A stretch of 64,000 nucleotides of DNA from Euborellia annulipes (GCA_023213315.1 JAKCPI010005103.1:1-64000), one strand, 5' to 3'. Shown: positions 1 to 10,710, counted from the stretch's first letter. Notes: a model not told the origin generated them from the sequence alone. Numbers and translations: made by a program.

Positions 1-2
1 AC

Positions 3-536
3 AAAGATAGACCTTGTAATAACATAATGTCAAATACAACAGAAAAAGCGCCTGTCATATATCATTCTTTGCGATATATCCCTAATGTATCAGAAAGAAT
101 TAAAAAACTATTCAAAATCTATGACATTAACATTGCCTTAAAACCTATTAATAGACTACTGTTTTTATATGACAATAAAGACAAAAATAAGAAAGAAGAT
201 AGGGCCAATGTGGTGTATGCAATTGAATGCAGAGATTGTCCCCAATCTAAGAGTTGGTATATTGGACAGACTGGACGAAAACTCAAACAACGCATATATG
301 AACATGGGCTTAGTGTCCGTAACAAAAAAACTAGCACAGCATTAAGTCAGCATGCTATAACACAGGGGCACACATTTGATTTAGAAAAAGCTGTAATACT
401 CATGACAGAATCTAATCTTGACAAAAGGTTAATAGCCGAAAAATGCTGTATTAAGTACTTTGGAGATAGGGCTATTAATAACCAAACAGACTGTCAGTAT
501 CTGAGTATAATTTATGATGGACTCTTGACGGGGTGA
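3..536 (+). CDS. Penelope-like retroelement ORF, 3' end with GIY-YIG endonuclease domain (partial)
   Basis: The reading frame is already open at the left edge, so the reverse transcriptase part lies outside the window. The first Met (position 27) is internal and is residue 1 here. Residues 17-44 (YIPNVSERIKKLF... then INIALKPINRL) match the linker found before the endonuclease in Penelope-like elements. The GIY-YIG domain follows: VVYAIEC (62-68, the GIY strand), a C-x2-C pair (C68, C71), YIG (78-80), the conserved arginine region GRKLKQR (83-89) with EH (92-93), histidines H109 and H115, and the RLIAEK segment with the likely catalytic E138. Family knowledge: this nuclease nicks target DNA for target-primed reverse transcription. 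The frame ends in TGA after LLTG with no internal stop. Downstream lies a hammerhead-like motif (1085-1135), as expected for this element class. The family call is firm; whether the source copy is intact cannot be judged from here. Confidence 0.87.
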   Translation, partial: KDRPCNNIMSNTTEKAPVIYHSLRYIPNVSERIKKLFKIYDINIALKPINRLLFLYDNKDKNKKEDRANVVYAIECRDCPQSKSWYIGQTGRKLKQRIYEHGLSVRNKKTSTALSQHAITQGHTFDLEKAVILMTESNLDKRLIAEKCCIKYFGDRAINNQTDCQYLSIIYDGLLTG

Positions 537-1084
537 GAACGTGACCATAGCACATTTAAAAACCGAAATGTTGTTTTCACATAAAAAAAAATTTTCTCGT
601 TATAAGAAATTTAAATTTTCTTACTCTTGAACTTATCCAAGCAAATAAGTGTGCACATTGCTTTCGGCCCCACAAAAAATTAAAATTATCAATAGAGTTT
701 TTATAAAATTCATTTTTAAATGTTAAATTTTATTCACTTGACTTAGTTAAAATTAAATATTCCAATTTGTTATTAAAAGATAATCTTCATAAAAATAGAA
801 ACTAATACAAATATAAATTTATATATTAAGAGGAAATTATTTGACTTCCCTCATTATTTGATTGTATCTTTAACTATAAAAACAACGTTTTTAAATATTA
901 TAAGAAATTTTAAAACCTGTATATATATCATCATATTATCTAAATAGAATACATAGAATAAATAATGTCATCTATGTATCATTATACAGACTTAACTCTC
1001 TCTCATTAGAACGTAAGTCTTGGTATAAACTAAAATTGTCATCTTTATTTTGAAATCAATACGCTATATATGTATTCTATTTTT
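537..1084. other. AT-rich 3' flank of the Penelope-like element
   Basis: No open frame or recognisable repeat. It lies between the endonuclease stop codon and the hammerhead-like motif and is probably the untranslated 3' part of the same retroelement. Confidence 0.4.
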
Positions 1085-1135
1085 AGTGTTCACTGAGGAT
1101 GGGTGAATAAATTTTACCCGAAACGTCTGAACGTT
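1085..1135 (+). ncRNA. Hammerhead-ribozyme-like motif downstream of the Penelope-like ORF
   Basis: Helix I: AGTGTTCA (1085-1092) pairs with TGAACGTT (1128-1135), with two G-U pairs. Between them lie CTGAGGA (1093-1099, fits CUGANGA), one T, helix II GGGT/ACCC (1101-1104 with 1116-1119, 11-nt loop), then GAAAC and GTC (1120-1127). Hammerhead ribozymes with very short helix III are known from Penelope-like elements. The extra T between CTGAGGA and helix II, and a helix III of only AC/GT with no loop, depart from the textbook fold, so cleavage activity is unproven. Confidence 0.55.
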
Positions 1136-1549
1136 CACAGAGTATCGAGAGTGTTTTTCATTTTGGCTGCCTGCATTTTCCATATCCTATTCACATATAT
1201 TTCCAGCCATTAAATATTATTATTAAAAAAATTTTATTAAGTTCAACAATAACAATAATAAGTGAAGTCACCTGTCAGACTATTAGTTTACTCGACTGTG
1301 CATTTATTGATTTCATTCATTTATAAATATAGAAACATTGTGAAATTAATTTCCAAGTTATAAATGTCCTTTTGGTTTATTTATTCTCATATTAATATAC
1401 GTATTTTTGGCCGATTATTTGTTTATTTGGAACATATTATATAAGATTTGGCTCCCAGACAATTCTAAAAACTTGAAAATAGACTTCTTTTTAATAGGAC
1501 TAGTCTTCAAAAATTAAATATAAACTATTATTCTCCTTTTTTAATATTT
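1136..1549. other. AT-rich DNA, no feature seen
   Basis: The first part may still be the retroelement terminal region. No repeat, RNA or coding signal is recognised. Confidence 0.3.
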
Positions 1550-1790
1550 TGCTCAGAGGCCCACATCTTGTGGGTACGTGGATGGCAACCACGAGCTACC
1601 CGAGCTGGGACAGGCAGTCCTTCAGTCCTTTAAGTGTCTGTCTCATCCATCCTCTTTTCAACAGGGGTCAGACCGTGAGACGGGCCGGCCTGTCCTATTT
1701 CTTCCGGTCGTAAAAACGTATGATAGGGTTGGGGGAAAGAGTGAGGTTCGCCGACCCCGCATCGCGGGACAAGGCAAGGAGAGAAGAAGA
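1550..1790 (+). repeat. Dispersed repeat E, copy 1
   Basis: A GC-richer block with CCCACATCTTGTGGGTACGT, then a GATGGC-ACCACGAGCTACCC stretch, GAGCTGGGAC, and later TTCCGGTCGTAAAAA. The same order recurs at 19885-20075 and a short piece at 6264-6310, so it is a dispersed family. No coding frame is shared. Its class is unknown. Confidence 0.6.
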
Positions 1791-2037
1791 TTCTTTTTTT
1801 TTTAATATTAAAAAAAAATTTTCTTTTAACCAAATCAATTACTTTTTATAAAAGATTAAACCTTATATTCGTATTATGGTAAAAGCATTAATACATACAC
1901 ATATAACATTTTCCAATTTTCCTAATGGTATTCAAATAATACGAAGAACATCGATTCAAGTCCCCAATTTACGATTGCTTATACCTTTTCCTTTGCATAA
2001 GCCTATGATCCGGAAAGAGAGGTCACTCTTTAATCAA

Positions 2038-2045
<8 letters not shown>

Positions 2046-2068
<23 letters not shown>

Positions 2069-2072
2069 TATA
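2046..2072. repeat. (TA)n microsatellite
   Basis: Uninterrupted alternating AT tract after a short A-run. Confidence 0.85.
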
Positions 2073-2307
2073 GACTATATTTATATTTTGCCGTAAAAAA
2101 ATTATTACATAACCCGTAAGGTCAATAACCTGAGGGTGCAAGGTAAATATTTGACTGAAGGATCTACTAAATTATTAGAAACAGGGAGATCTCGTGTTTA
2201 TTTTACTTTTTCTACATCACCGGATATTAATTCTGTAAACAATAACAATAGTAGGCCTATTTCTTAAAATAATTTTTTAATTTTTTTTTTTAGCTCCCTA
2301 GAGATTT

Positions 2308-2500
2308 TTTTTTTACTTTTTTTCGGCATTTAGGCCATTTAGGCCTTTTAAACTTTGAATGAATCACATTATAATAATAATACGATAAATATTAGGGTCC
2401 AGGCATTTTATTTAAACAATTTTGTATCCAAATGATATAAATAAATATTCATCGGACTGCTTGGGGTCCTAATCCATGTCCATTGACTTTTAGCCCATCG
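2308..2500 (-). repeat. Degenerate SINE-A-like copy
   Basis: Read on the minus strand: a tRNA-like end, then the internal hairpin (TTTATTT... around GTATCCAAATG), GCCTGGACCC and the CCTAAATGCCGAAAAA tail block. It is more diverged than the copies at 2690 and 6488, and its hairpin sequence is closer to the copy at 52655. Confidence 0.55.
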
Positions 2501-2689
2501 ATAGTGACATTTGTCAACACCTCCAATCTCCCCCACAAGGGGTGGGGGGAGGCTTGAGAGATTTTATTCTAAATACAAAACAAAAAGTTTTTTCTTCTTA
2601 CATTTTAAAGAAATTTACGTATTTAAATAATTTATACATTTATTTTAATTTCTAAACAATCATAATGCGCAAATAATAAGCAAAATACA

Positions 2690-2928
2690 TTTTTTTTCTC
2701 ATACACACTCACACACACACACATCCACACAGTTTTTTCGGCAACTCAGACCATATAAGACTTTAACGATAACTCGCATTTTGTTATAATATATATTTTT
2801 GGGGTCCAGGTGTATTTATTTAAGTCATTTGGTATCCAAATGGCTTAAATAAAATCATCGAACTGCCCCTCGACTCTTGGTATTGAAGGCCAGCACGCTA
2901 GCAACTTCACCAAGGCCCGAGGGCAAAA
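2690..2928 (-). repeat. tRNA-derived SINE-A, near full length
   Basis: On the minus strand it starts GCCCTCGGGCCTTGGTGAAG, an A-box-like tRNA head, followed by a weakened B box, an 18-bp hairpin (ATTTAAGCCATTTGG, loop TAC, then the complement), CTGGACCCC, the TATCGTTAAAGTCTTATATG block, GCCGAAAAAACTGTGTG and a GT-rich tail with a T/A run. It lies head-to-head with the plus-strand copy at 3025. Confidence 0.75.
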
Positions 2929-3024
2929 TACATGTTATTTATAGTACTCTTATCACTTAAAAAATAGTTAATTTTTATATTTCTAAGTTGCTGAGAATTG
3001 TTTTCCTGTATAGATAAAAACATA

Positions 3025-3195
3025 TAATAGAAATGCCTGGACCCCCAATAGATAAATTATTATAATATATAACGGTTATCGTAAAGTCTTATATGGCCTA
3101 AGTTGCCGAAAAGACTGCGTGAATGCGTGTGTGAGTGGGAATGAAAAAAAAGTGTGGATGTTTTTTTTTTTTTCAAAAAAAAAAAAAAAAAAACG
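3025..3195 (+). repeat. SINE-A, 5'-truncated copy
   Basis: Begins at the AGAAATGCCTGGACCCC block and continues through AACGGTTATCGTAAAGTC, GCCGAAAAGACTG, a GTGTGTGAGTG tail and a long poly(A). The tRNA-like head and hairpin are missing, as expected for incomplete reverse transcription. Confidence 0.75.
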
Positions 3196-5249
3196 CATTA
3201 ATTGCATATACATGTATAAACAAAATAGAGGGTGGCGGAAATTCTGGGCCTAATTTTTTTTTGCCCTAATTCGGTGGACTACTCTAATCGAGGTATAAAT
3301 AGAGCCTTAATGCTATGTAAATATTTCCTATAATATCGAAATATAAAATTTTTCTAATCACCTTAGACAAATATTTTTGTATTTTTTTGGTTGGAAATTA
3401 AAATTTCACTTGTCAATATTCGTAAACTTAAACAAAAAAAAATTCTATTCTTTGTAATTTAAAGAATTAAATGTCAATTTTTTTAAATTAACGTCGAGTA
3501 ATTAAAAGAGCCACACTTAATGTCTTTTGTTTTGTTTTTATTATTTCAACAGACCTTGACATTCATTCAGCTGTCTTTTGACGTCTGACGTAATCGGCAG
3601 CATGTTGCCATTCTTCTTGACCATGTGTTTTTATTTCGTACAATTATGGCTGTTGATACCGAGTGAAAATTTTAATGACTACACATGTTCTTTTTTAGCA
3701 AGGTAATTTTTTTCATGGACATCAATTAATTATTCTTTATATATTTATATACCGGTATATGTATTGTTTTTAAATCTGTAAATCCCCTTCTCCTGGTGAT
3801 CGACACATTTATCTATCTATTTTATATATAATTTTCAGTCCTCTACCTAAATATCTCAGAAATCATAAGCCATGATTTTTTTTTTTTCATTTTGTAGGCC
3901 TACTATTTACGGAACGAATTATATAATTGAATTATTTAAATGTCTATATAGCCTCAAATGCCGAAAAGAAAAGAAAATAGATTTTTAAAAAATCTCATTT
4001 CATTGAAGCAGATCGGTTTTATTTACCTGTGGTAGTTCGTCGAACTCTGGCACTATAACATTCTATCAACACGTCTTTAATTTATATTATTTATTATCTG
4101 TAGCTACTGCTAACTCGAGCTAACTAATCCTATATCTATTTCTACCCAAGCCCTTTCAGTCTATCTAGTTTATGTTACAAAGGGTGTTCTATTTGTGATC
4201 CATCCTCTTCAACATCTCTCTCTATTGCATTATTTTTTAAACGATATAAAAGGTCATTTTCTTGATACTGAGAGCAATTTCAATATCCATATTCCAAAAA
4301 ATAATTTATAAACCTTTTTTTAAAAAATACCTATCTCAGAGGTGTTTCCGCCAGAATTTCAATTTTAACTTCTATTTATTGATTGGTAATTCAAATACCT
4401 CAATTGAGAGAAATTTCTTCTAACTTGATTAAAATTAATTAAATCACTTGTTGATGAAATGAAACACTCGATATTTCATTTTTAAACATTAAAAAGAAAA
4501 CATTCTAATTTATACGTAAATTAGAATATTATTTTTATCTAATGTTTATTTCTAACATTACTTTTAAGTGTACTTTGACTTGCTATTCATAATCTATTTT
4601 TACTTAATTAAATAAATTAGGGGTTCAATTGCAGGAAACAGACGCATACGTATAGAAACGCGCCTCTTCTAAGAATATAAACAAAATTGTATTCTCAAAT
4701 AACATAAATGTTTCCCATCTAATAATTTTTTTAAATCTAAATAAATTTCGTTTCTCATAGTATATTTTTCAAAGTCTAGCTAGATCTTTGATATCCAACT
4801 ATTGAACAGAGCAACAGCAAAGAAAATAATAAAAATATTTTGCTTATCTTCCTTGTGAAAGGAGATAATTTAAAAACTCTAAAACAATTTGGCGAATATA
4901 TTGTAAAGGGGGTGTCTAAGATAATTCCATTCATACGTTTTCTATATGGGACTATTTTTTTTTTTAATGAAAAATTCTTAATAGAAATTTTTTTTGTCCT
5001 AATCTTGGAAATTTCCCAATAATTTCATTTTCTTTAATTAAAACATGAAAAAATTACATATAGAAAATACATGGGTGGGATTTGTTTGGTACTCAATCTA
5101 TTGTCGAGATTTTGGTTTAAAAAAATAATTGCTCACTTGATAATTTCTAGATAGTAGATTTATCTGTCTAGAGGAGGTCTTGATTCAATTAATTTTATTT
5201 ACAATACACAGCTCCACAGAAGTATCCCTCATACAAATAAAAATCTAGG
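3196..5249. other. AT-rich DNA with one small palindrome
   Basis: About 2 kb without a credible coding frame or recognised repeat apart from a 26-bp palindrome at 4502-4527. A few splice-like strings occur (for example TTCTTTTTTAG near 3700) but without an exon to support them. Confidence 0.3.
4502..4527. repeat. Short perfect palindrome
   Basis: Arms ATTCTAATTTA and TAAATTAGAAT around the centre TACG. Could form a small hairpin; function unknown. Confidence 0.6.
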
Positions 5250-5388
5250 AGATGTAGCAGGCAAGGAATTAAATAAAAAACTTTTATTTAATTGTTAATC
5301 ATCGACCTTCCTAATTTGCGACCGAAACGTTGACGATTAACAATTAGATAAATTTTTTTTAATTTAATTCCTTGGCTGCTACGTATCT
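5250..5388. mobile_element. Short foldback element with CGAAACGTT core
   Basis: Left arm (GTAGCAGGCAAGGAATTAAA... and AATTGTTAATC) pairs with the right arm (GATTAACAATT... TTTAATTCCTTGGCTGCTAC). The unpaired centre holds CGACCGAAACGTTGAC, related to the hammerhead-like motif of other foldbacks here, but it lacks CTGANGA. No coding content, so non-autonomous. Confidence 0.6.
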
Positions 5389-5817
5389 AATTCAAAGTCT
5401 ACAGCCACTTCTCAAAAAATCTATTAATTCTATTGCTATAGGAGTTAGGCTTATTTTAAGTTCTGAGGTGAGATTGTGTATCTACGCATATAAACTCTAT
5501 TAATTGACAATTATTGCTTTGAAGCAGTGAAGTGTAAAATAAAATAATTTGAAAAATTCATTATTGAGAGCGATACTTCAAGTTTCCAAACTTCCAGCAT
5601 AGTGAAATTTAACGAAACTAGTTTTGTTTTGACATTCCACAAAATCTTTCACTTTATGATTATTCCAAGATCGATGTGTTTCTTTTTTTTTCAAGTTACA
5701 CATAAATCCATAGAGTTTTTTTCACTCCTTTATATTATTCTTTTTACTACCCTTTCTTTTTCAAAGATAAATTAGAATTTCATTTGGAAATTAATGTGCA
5801 TATGCATATCTTCCCTA
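5389..5817. other. AT-rich DNA, no feature seen
   Basis: No repeat boundary or credible open frame recognised. Confidence 0.3.
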
Positions 5818-5995
5818 TTCCGGCTCGATGCCGGAAGTCATGAGCCGAGGTCCTATTCTCTTTTCACCCTTCTCTATATATTTTAAAAGCGGTGCTCACG
5901 CAACCAGCCCTCTTCATGGGGCCTTGTTAGTCGACCAGGAGTGACATCCCTGTCCAGCTATATTTCTGGCAATGCCCCAGGGTAACAAGCTATCC
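5818..5995. other. GC-richer block of unknown nature
   Basis: Stands out by base composition. It holds a GGCTC...GAGCC hairpin (CGGCTCGATGCCGGAAGTC region) and CATGGGGCCTTGTTAGTCG. No long frame and no second copy recognised. Could be an old repeat or a conserved noncoding element. Confidence 0.3.
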
Positions 5996-6263
5996 CCAAT
6001 TTATTAAATGACGTGCAAAACGGACGATTTAAATGATTTGAAACTTAAATTAATCTATCTTTTCGGCATGTTTACATATTTATAGCAATCTCTTGCACTT
6101 ATTTTGTAATTAACATCTCCTTCTAATAAATTAGAAACAGTCCATTTATTTTAAAACAACACTCTATAATCCCTTGAAAATAGGGAAAGGTTTTCGTTTT
6201 TTGGCATATTCTTTATGAAAAATACCAATACTGATGGTAAAACAGTTTTATTCAATTAATTTT

Positions 6264-6310
6264 TCAAATTCCTCTTGTGAGTGGATACCGAACACGAGTT
6301 ACCCGAGCTA
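6264..6310 (+). repeat. Dispersed repeat E, fragment
   Basis: TTGTGAGTGGATACCGAACA and CGAGTTACCCGAGCT match the core of the E copies at 1550 and 19885 with scattered changes. Confidence 0.45.
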
Positions 6311-6479
6311 GTACTAGTTCCCTCTCACCCAATCAAGCGTGCAATAATCAATATAAACACTCCCCATATTTCTTTAAATTCATTGATGCTCAAGCGATTA
6401 TTAAAGTAATATTCCCTTCTCATATGTCTAAAATCCTAATTAAAATTGTAAGGACTTTTTGGATATGATGTTGATGGTA

Positions 6480-6722
6480 ATAATAATTTTTTTTTTTTTT
6501 TTTTTAAACATTCACTCTTTTTTCTCATTCACACACACACTTACACACACATTCACACAGTCTTTTCGGCAACTTAGGCCATTTAAGACTTTGACGATAA
6601 CCGTTGTAATATATATTATTTATTTGGGGTTCAGGCATTTCTATTTAAGCCATCTGGTATCCAAATGGCTTAAATAAAATCATCGGACTGCCTGGGTCCG
6701 AACCCGCGACGTTTGGTATAGG
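6480..6722 (-). repeat. tRNA-derived SINE-A
   Basis: Minus strand: a B-box-like GTCGCGGGTTCGGACCCAGG near 6710, the hairpin ATTTAAGCCATTTGG/CCAGATGGCTTAAAT, CCTGAACCCC, ACGGTTATCGTCAAAGTC, TTGCCGAAAAGACTG, a GTGTGTAAGTG-like tail and a poly(A) seen as a T run at 6488-6505. The A-box end is lost. Confidence 0.75.
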
Positions 6723-7225
6723 AAATAATTTTGTTAAAACGCCTAGAAAATAGATAACCAACAACACAAAGCAGCGTGAATCTAACCGTACTCTCTCAAT
6801 TAATTCCGTTTCTTATTTTTATTTTTACAAAAAAATAATATAACATCAATATTTTTTTTTTAAATATAAATTTATAATTATTTTCTTTGTACCCCTAGCT
6901 AAAAAATCTTTTTTATTAAGTTTATGTAAGAAATCTGAAAATTAATCTTGCTTTTTATTTACTGGTTCATGTAGTTTTCAATAGGGCTCTTTTTTAGTTA
7001 GCAAACATAGCACTTTAAATTAACTAATTGGGAATACACTTGGTGATATGTTTCAATGGTATCAATTATTTATAGGCGCTATTAATATATAAACAAATTG
7101 AAACTATTAGATTAGAAAATGAGATCATATACTGGCGTAGAACGTCCAGACACAAAGCCCATGCGCTCAATTTTTCTCAATTATTTTATAATTTTGACAA
7201 TCTCTCTCAAAAAATTCATATATGC
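6723..7225. other. AT-rich DNA, no feature seen
   Basis: No repeat or credible coding frame recognised between the SINE and the decayed hammerhead-like motif. Confidence 0.3.
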
Positions 7226-7272
7226 ATTGAAAATGGCCCCTGTATAGGAGCCGAAATATTTGCAAAATTGAA
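7226..7272 (+). ncRNA. Decayed hammerhead-like motif
   Basis: TGCA/TGCA flanks pair as helix I. The core is TTGAAAA (mutated CTGAAGA), T, then GGCCCC...GGAGCC as helix II with one mismatch, then GAAAT. The layout matches the intact copies at 1085 and 42963, but conserved core bases are changed, so activity is not expected. Confidence 0.35.
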
Positions 7273-8120
7273 GTTGTGAGTTCTCCTTATCTTCCTAATA
7301 TGACCAATTGTTTTTCTAATTAATTATTTATATTGATTAATTTTTTACATACCATGGATTTTTTTTCACAATTTTTCTGGCTAATTGCGAAAATATCTAC
7401 TTATATATAAAATAATTTTTTGATCATTTGACTATCTGTCCGATATTTTATGGTGAAAGAACTCAAACTATTAATAAATAGACAGGAAGGGGATGTTTGC
7501 CAAATTTATGATGAAACTTTAATCCTTTCTCTTTGTTTTTTATTTTATTAAATTTTTTTTTCCTTTATTTTTCATTAGTTTGATTTTCTTTATTTTTCAT
7601 CACCTCCTATTTTCACTATCCAAGTTCCTTTGAAATTTATGTTCTTAATCTCGCAATTTAAAATTACCATTTCTTTTTTCTCTAAATTTAATAAATTTCC
7701 AACTTCATTACACTTTTATAGTGGGTCTTGTTTTCTTTTCTTGGTAGAAGTATAGTATAGTTCAGCCGCCAAGCAAGGAAGTGATTGCACTGTCCGGCCT
7801 TTTCTAAAGAATCCCCTTCTCCAAACACAAAGATGACTAACATATATTAAACTACTCTCGTAAACTATGAATAATGTACTCACTTCCGTATCAACAACAT
7901 AAAATATTATACAATAGTTATAAAATATACTGTTCTTTTATTTATTTATTCATTCTTTTTTCTTATACTTATAAAAACAAGTTTCACAAAGAATATCCGT
8001 CAAAACATTGCCACATATTATTTTGTTTTTAATCAGTTAAGATGATTTTCACGACTTAATACTAGGGCTCGGATTGATATGCACTAAAAACCACAAAATA
8101 TGCATTTAAAAAGGGCACAC
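7273..8120. other. AT-rich DNA, no feature seen
   Basis: No repeat or credible coding frame recognised. Confidence 0.3.
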
Positions 8121-8207
8121 AGGGATACACACGCCCGCACCTGGGACATACATTTTTCTTCTTCACTTTCGATCTACTGTGTCCCTGGTGCGGGCGTGTG
8201 TATCCCT
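8121..8207. repeat. Inverted repeat with GC-rich 26-bp arms
   Basis: Left arm 8121-8146 (AGGGATACACACGCCCGCAC...) and right arm 8181-8207 are reverse complements with a single mismatch, around a 34-nt AT-rich loop. The GC-rich arms contrast with their surroundings. Could be a short foldback element or a hairpin RNA. Confidence 0.7.
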
Positions 8208-9805
8208 CGATCATTTTTAATCATTTTTACTCAGGCTGGCATACCTCTAATTCGGCGTGTTGTCGGGATAATGCAGTAAAAAAGGAGTAATTTAAGAAAA
8301 TATGTGTCTTTTCAATTACCCAGCATTGGGCCGGTCCCATTTAGGCCGGATTAGCAAGACACTACGATATATATTTTTTTTTTATTAATAATTTTCATGA
8401 AGAATATTATTTTCATTTAAATATTTTAATTATTTCCTTAAATTTTCTCGATATGTTTGAAAGTGAGAGAGAGGGGGGGTGGGAGGTCAAAAAAGGTTTG
8501 AAACCTCTGGCTTATCCTCTCTGTCTCTAAAATTTTCTTAAACTATTTTTCTGGTTTGCCAACAAACGAGGAATAAAAATCATACACATTTGAAAAATAC
8601 AGCTTAAATCGCTAAAACGGCCAGATAAAAAAAAATTTGAAGGATAGCGATTAAGAAAAAAACATGCATTATATACAAAATCCGAGCCCTACTTATTACA
8701 TTTAATTAAAGATTAATACCTCGATTTGAAACTATCTAATAGAAGGTATATTTAACATTAAATAAACATGCTCACTTAATTCATTGAAATTATTTTGATT
8801 TTTGATTTACAATCAAGGTAATTAATCATTTATTTGTTTCTCCTGTTTGGCTCCCAACCCTTGGGATAGTCATTTATTTATTTCTATTCTAATTTTATAT
8901 ATTTTTCTTTTGATTTCACAACTTCGCTCCCAAAATTTTACGATTGTAAAACCTTTTTTTAAATCTCATTTGTTTATTCTGGGGGAACCTTGATTTTTTT
9001 CTGTTGTTATTTTTCTCCCCTCCGGACGAAACAGATACGCCACCATTAAACATAGTCTCTTTTTTTTCTTAAATTTTTTACTCTAATTAATTAATCTCTT
9101 TAAAGTCTGCAATTTATTAATCATTGGCAAAAAAAATATTATGCAAGAGGAAAATAAATTTGCTCATATAAAAAGCTTGACAATATCAATAATTTAATTA
9201 TACATTCATTTAATGACGCGTTTTCATTCTCTAATTGTTTCGCACGCTATGCCTTATAATTAGAAAATTCATGATTATTCTTGAATGTATTACGTTTTAT
9301 GAAAATTATTCATATAGAAAGAAAATTTTTTCACCCTCTCTAACAACCTTCGAACAATCTTTTACTATGTCTTCTTTTTGTTATGCTAGATAGGTGGATC
9401 GAAAAAAGTGAAAATCTTAATTTTTTTCAATTTTTTGTCTGTATTTTTAGTTCCTATAGCAAATTTTTTTTACATCAAGCATTGAAAAACAGTAAAAAAA
9501 TTTGTTTGTCTCTAGGAGTATATTTTCCGATCGCGCAATTCCATAGAAGTTTAACGACATTCGTCATTTTTGGACACATTTATTATATTTGGAAAATAAT
9601 CTTGTGATGCCAAAAAGTAGTTGATTTTGAGTTGCATGCCATTTGTGCTGTAGCTCTTCGCTTGTTTACATAATAATAATACCAAAACAACCCAGAACTC
9701 ACCACGAGAAGGTGGTTGCACTTCGAAATTCCACCCACACCCTTCCCATCCATCTAACCAATAAGGGTATTTGTTATTTTCATTATTTGTTTAAAAGACA
9801 CTCTG
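8208..9805. other. AT-rich DNA, mostly unannotatable
   Basis: Contains a GAGAGAGGGGGGGTGGG tract near 8466 followed by AGGTTTGAAACCTCTGGCTT, which loosely resembles a hAT-type terminal repeat. A 74-codon frame near 9383-9607 is rich in F/I/Y/K and looks like chance. Confidence 0.3.
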
Positions 9806-10364
9806 TATTTTGATTTGCTTTCAAAATTGGGCATAACTGATCTAAATTCTAGCTCTGATGTAAGTGTTTCTTGATTGGCACCTTGAGAGACGCTTCAGAG
9901 AGCTTCACGTACCTTTCGACTGCTTGCATGTGACAGCGGAATTTTTTTGATATCCCAATCGGGAATATCACCACACTGAATCAACAATGATATTTCGTCA
10001 TCGGATACATTTTGAAAGAGAGGAGGAGAAAACACCCTAGTTTCATTCCAATCAATCAACTCCGTATTCTATCCAATCAATCAACTCTGTATAGAATTGA
10101 TTGATTGGAATAACACAAGGGTGTTTTCTCCTCCTCTCATTCAAAATGTACACGATGACGAAATATCATTGTTTATTCAGTGTGGTGATATTCCAGATTT
10201 AAATATCAAAAATTCCGCTGTCACGTGCAAGCAGTCGAAAGGTACGTGAAGCTGATCTCTAAAGCTTCGCTCAAGGTGTGTGGGCCCCAATCAAGAGACG
10301 GTTACATCAGAGCCACACTAGAATTTAGATCAGTTATGCCCAATTTTGAAAGCAAATCAAAATA
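9806..10364. mobile_element. Large foldback (inverted-repeat) element
   Basis: Two arms of about 250 bp are near-complete reverse complements. Outer ends are TATTTTGATTTGCTTTCAAA and its complement ending at 10364. Inner parts share GGAGGAGAAAACACCCTAG, GATGACGAAATATCATTG and CAAGCAGTCGAAAGGTACGT. The short centre has repeated CAATCAATCAACTC. Mismatches and small indels show it is not newly made. No transposase frame, so it is a non-autonomous foldback of unknown superfamily. Confidence 0.75.
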
Positions 10365-10475
10365 ATGAGCTTTACCACTGATAAAATAGAAAAAATTTTC
10401 AAACCTCTAACGAAGCATTCTTCTTTATATTTCTTATCAGAGAAAATGGATACAATATGATATTCTATTAGAATG

Positions 10476-10481
<6 letters not shown>
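10365..10481. other. AT-rich DNA, no feature seen
   Basis: Short spacer between the foldback and the poly(T) tract. Confidence 0.3.
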
Positions 10482-10509
<28 letters not shown>

Positions 10510-10710
10510 GAACGGCAAATTGTAGGGATGTCTTTTGAGATGTCTCGATGATGTGAATTCGTTTGCGACCCTTCTCTACCCTTGAAAAGACTTTTTTTCC
10601 CCTCTCTTATACACGCAGACACTCATGCACACATACACAGATAGGCATTACAAGACATCTCAAGGGGGTGCTGAGAGAATCGTCTCGACAGCACAACATC
10701 TGAGGGTAGA
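10482..10710 (-). repeat. Poly(A)-tailed element on the minus strand, family unknown
   Basis: A T run of about 28 (10482-10509) precedes GAACGGCAAATTGTAGGGAT, and a CA-rich stretch (ACACGCAGACACTCATGCAC) follows at 10610. Two related strings, ATGTCTTTTGAGATGTCTCG and its inverse GACATCTCAAG, give internal symmetry. A SINE-like reading is possible, but no tRNA boxes are clear. Confidence 0.3.

Noticed and set aside
3685..3715. TTCTTTTTTAG...CAAG|GTAATT as a splice-site pair
   Set aside because: Would define a four-base exon, with a weak donor and no branch-point-like box; no second copy with the same layout.
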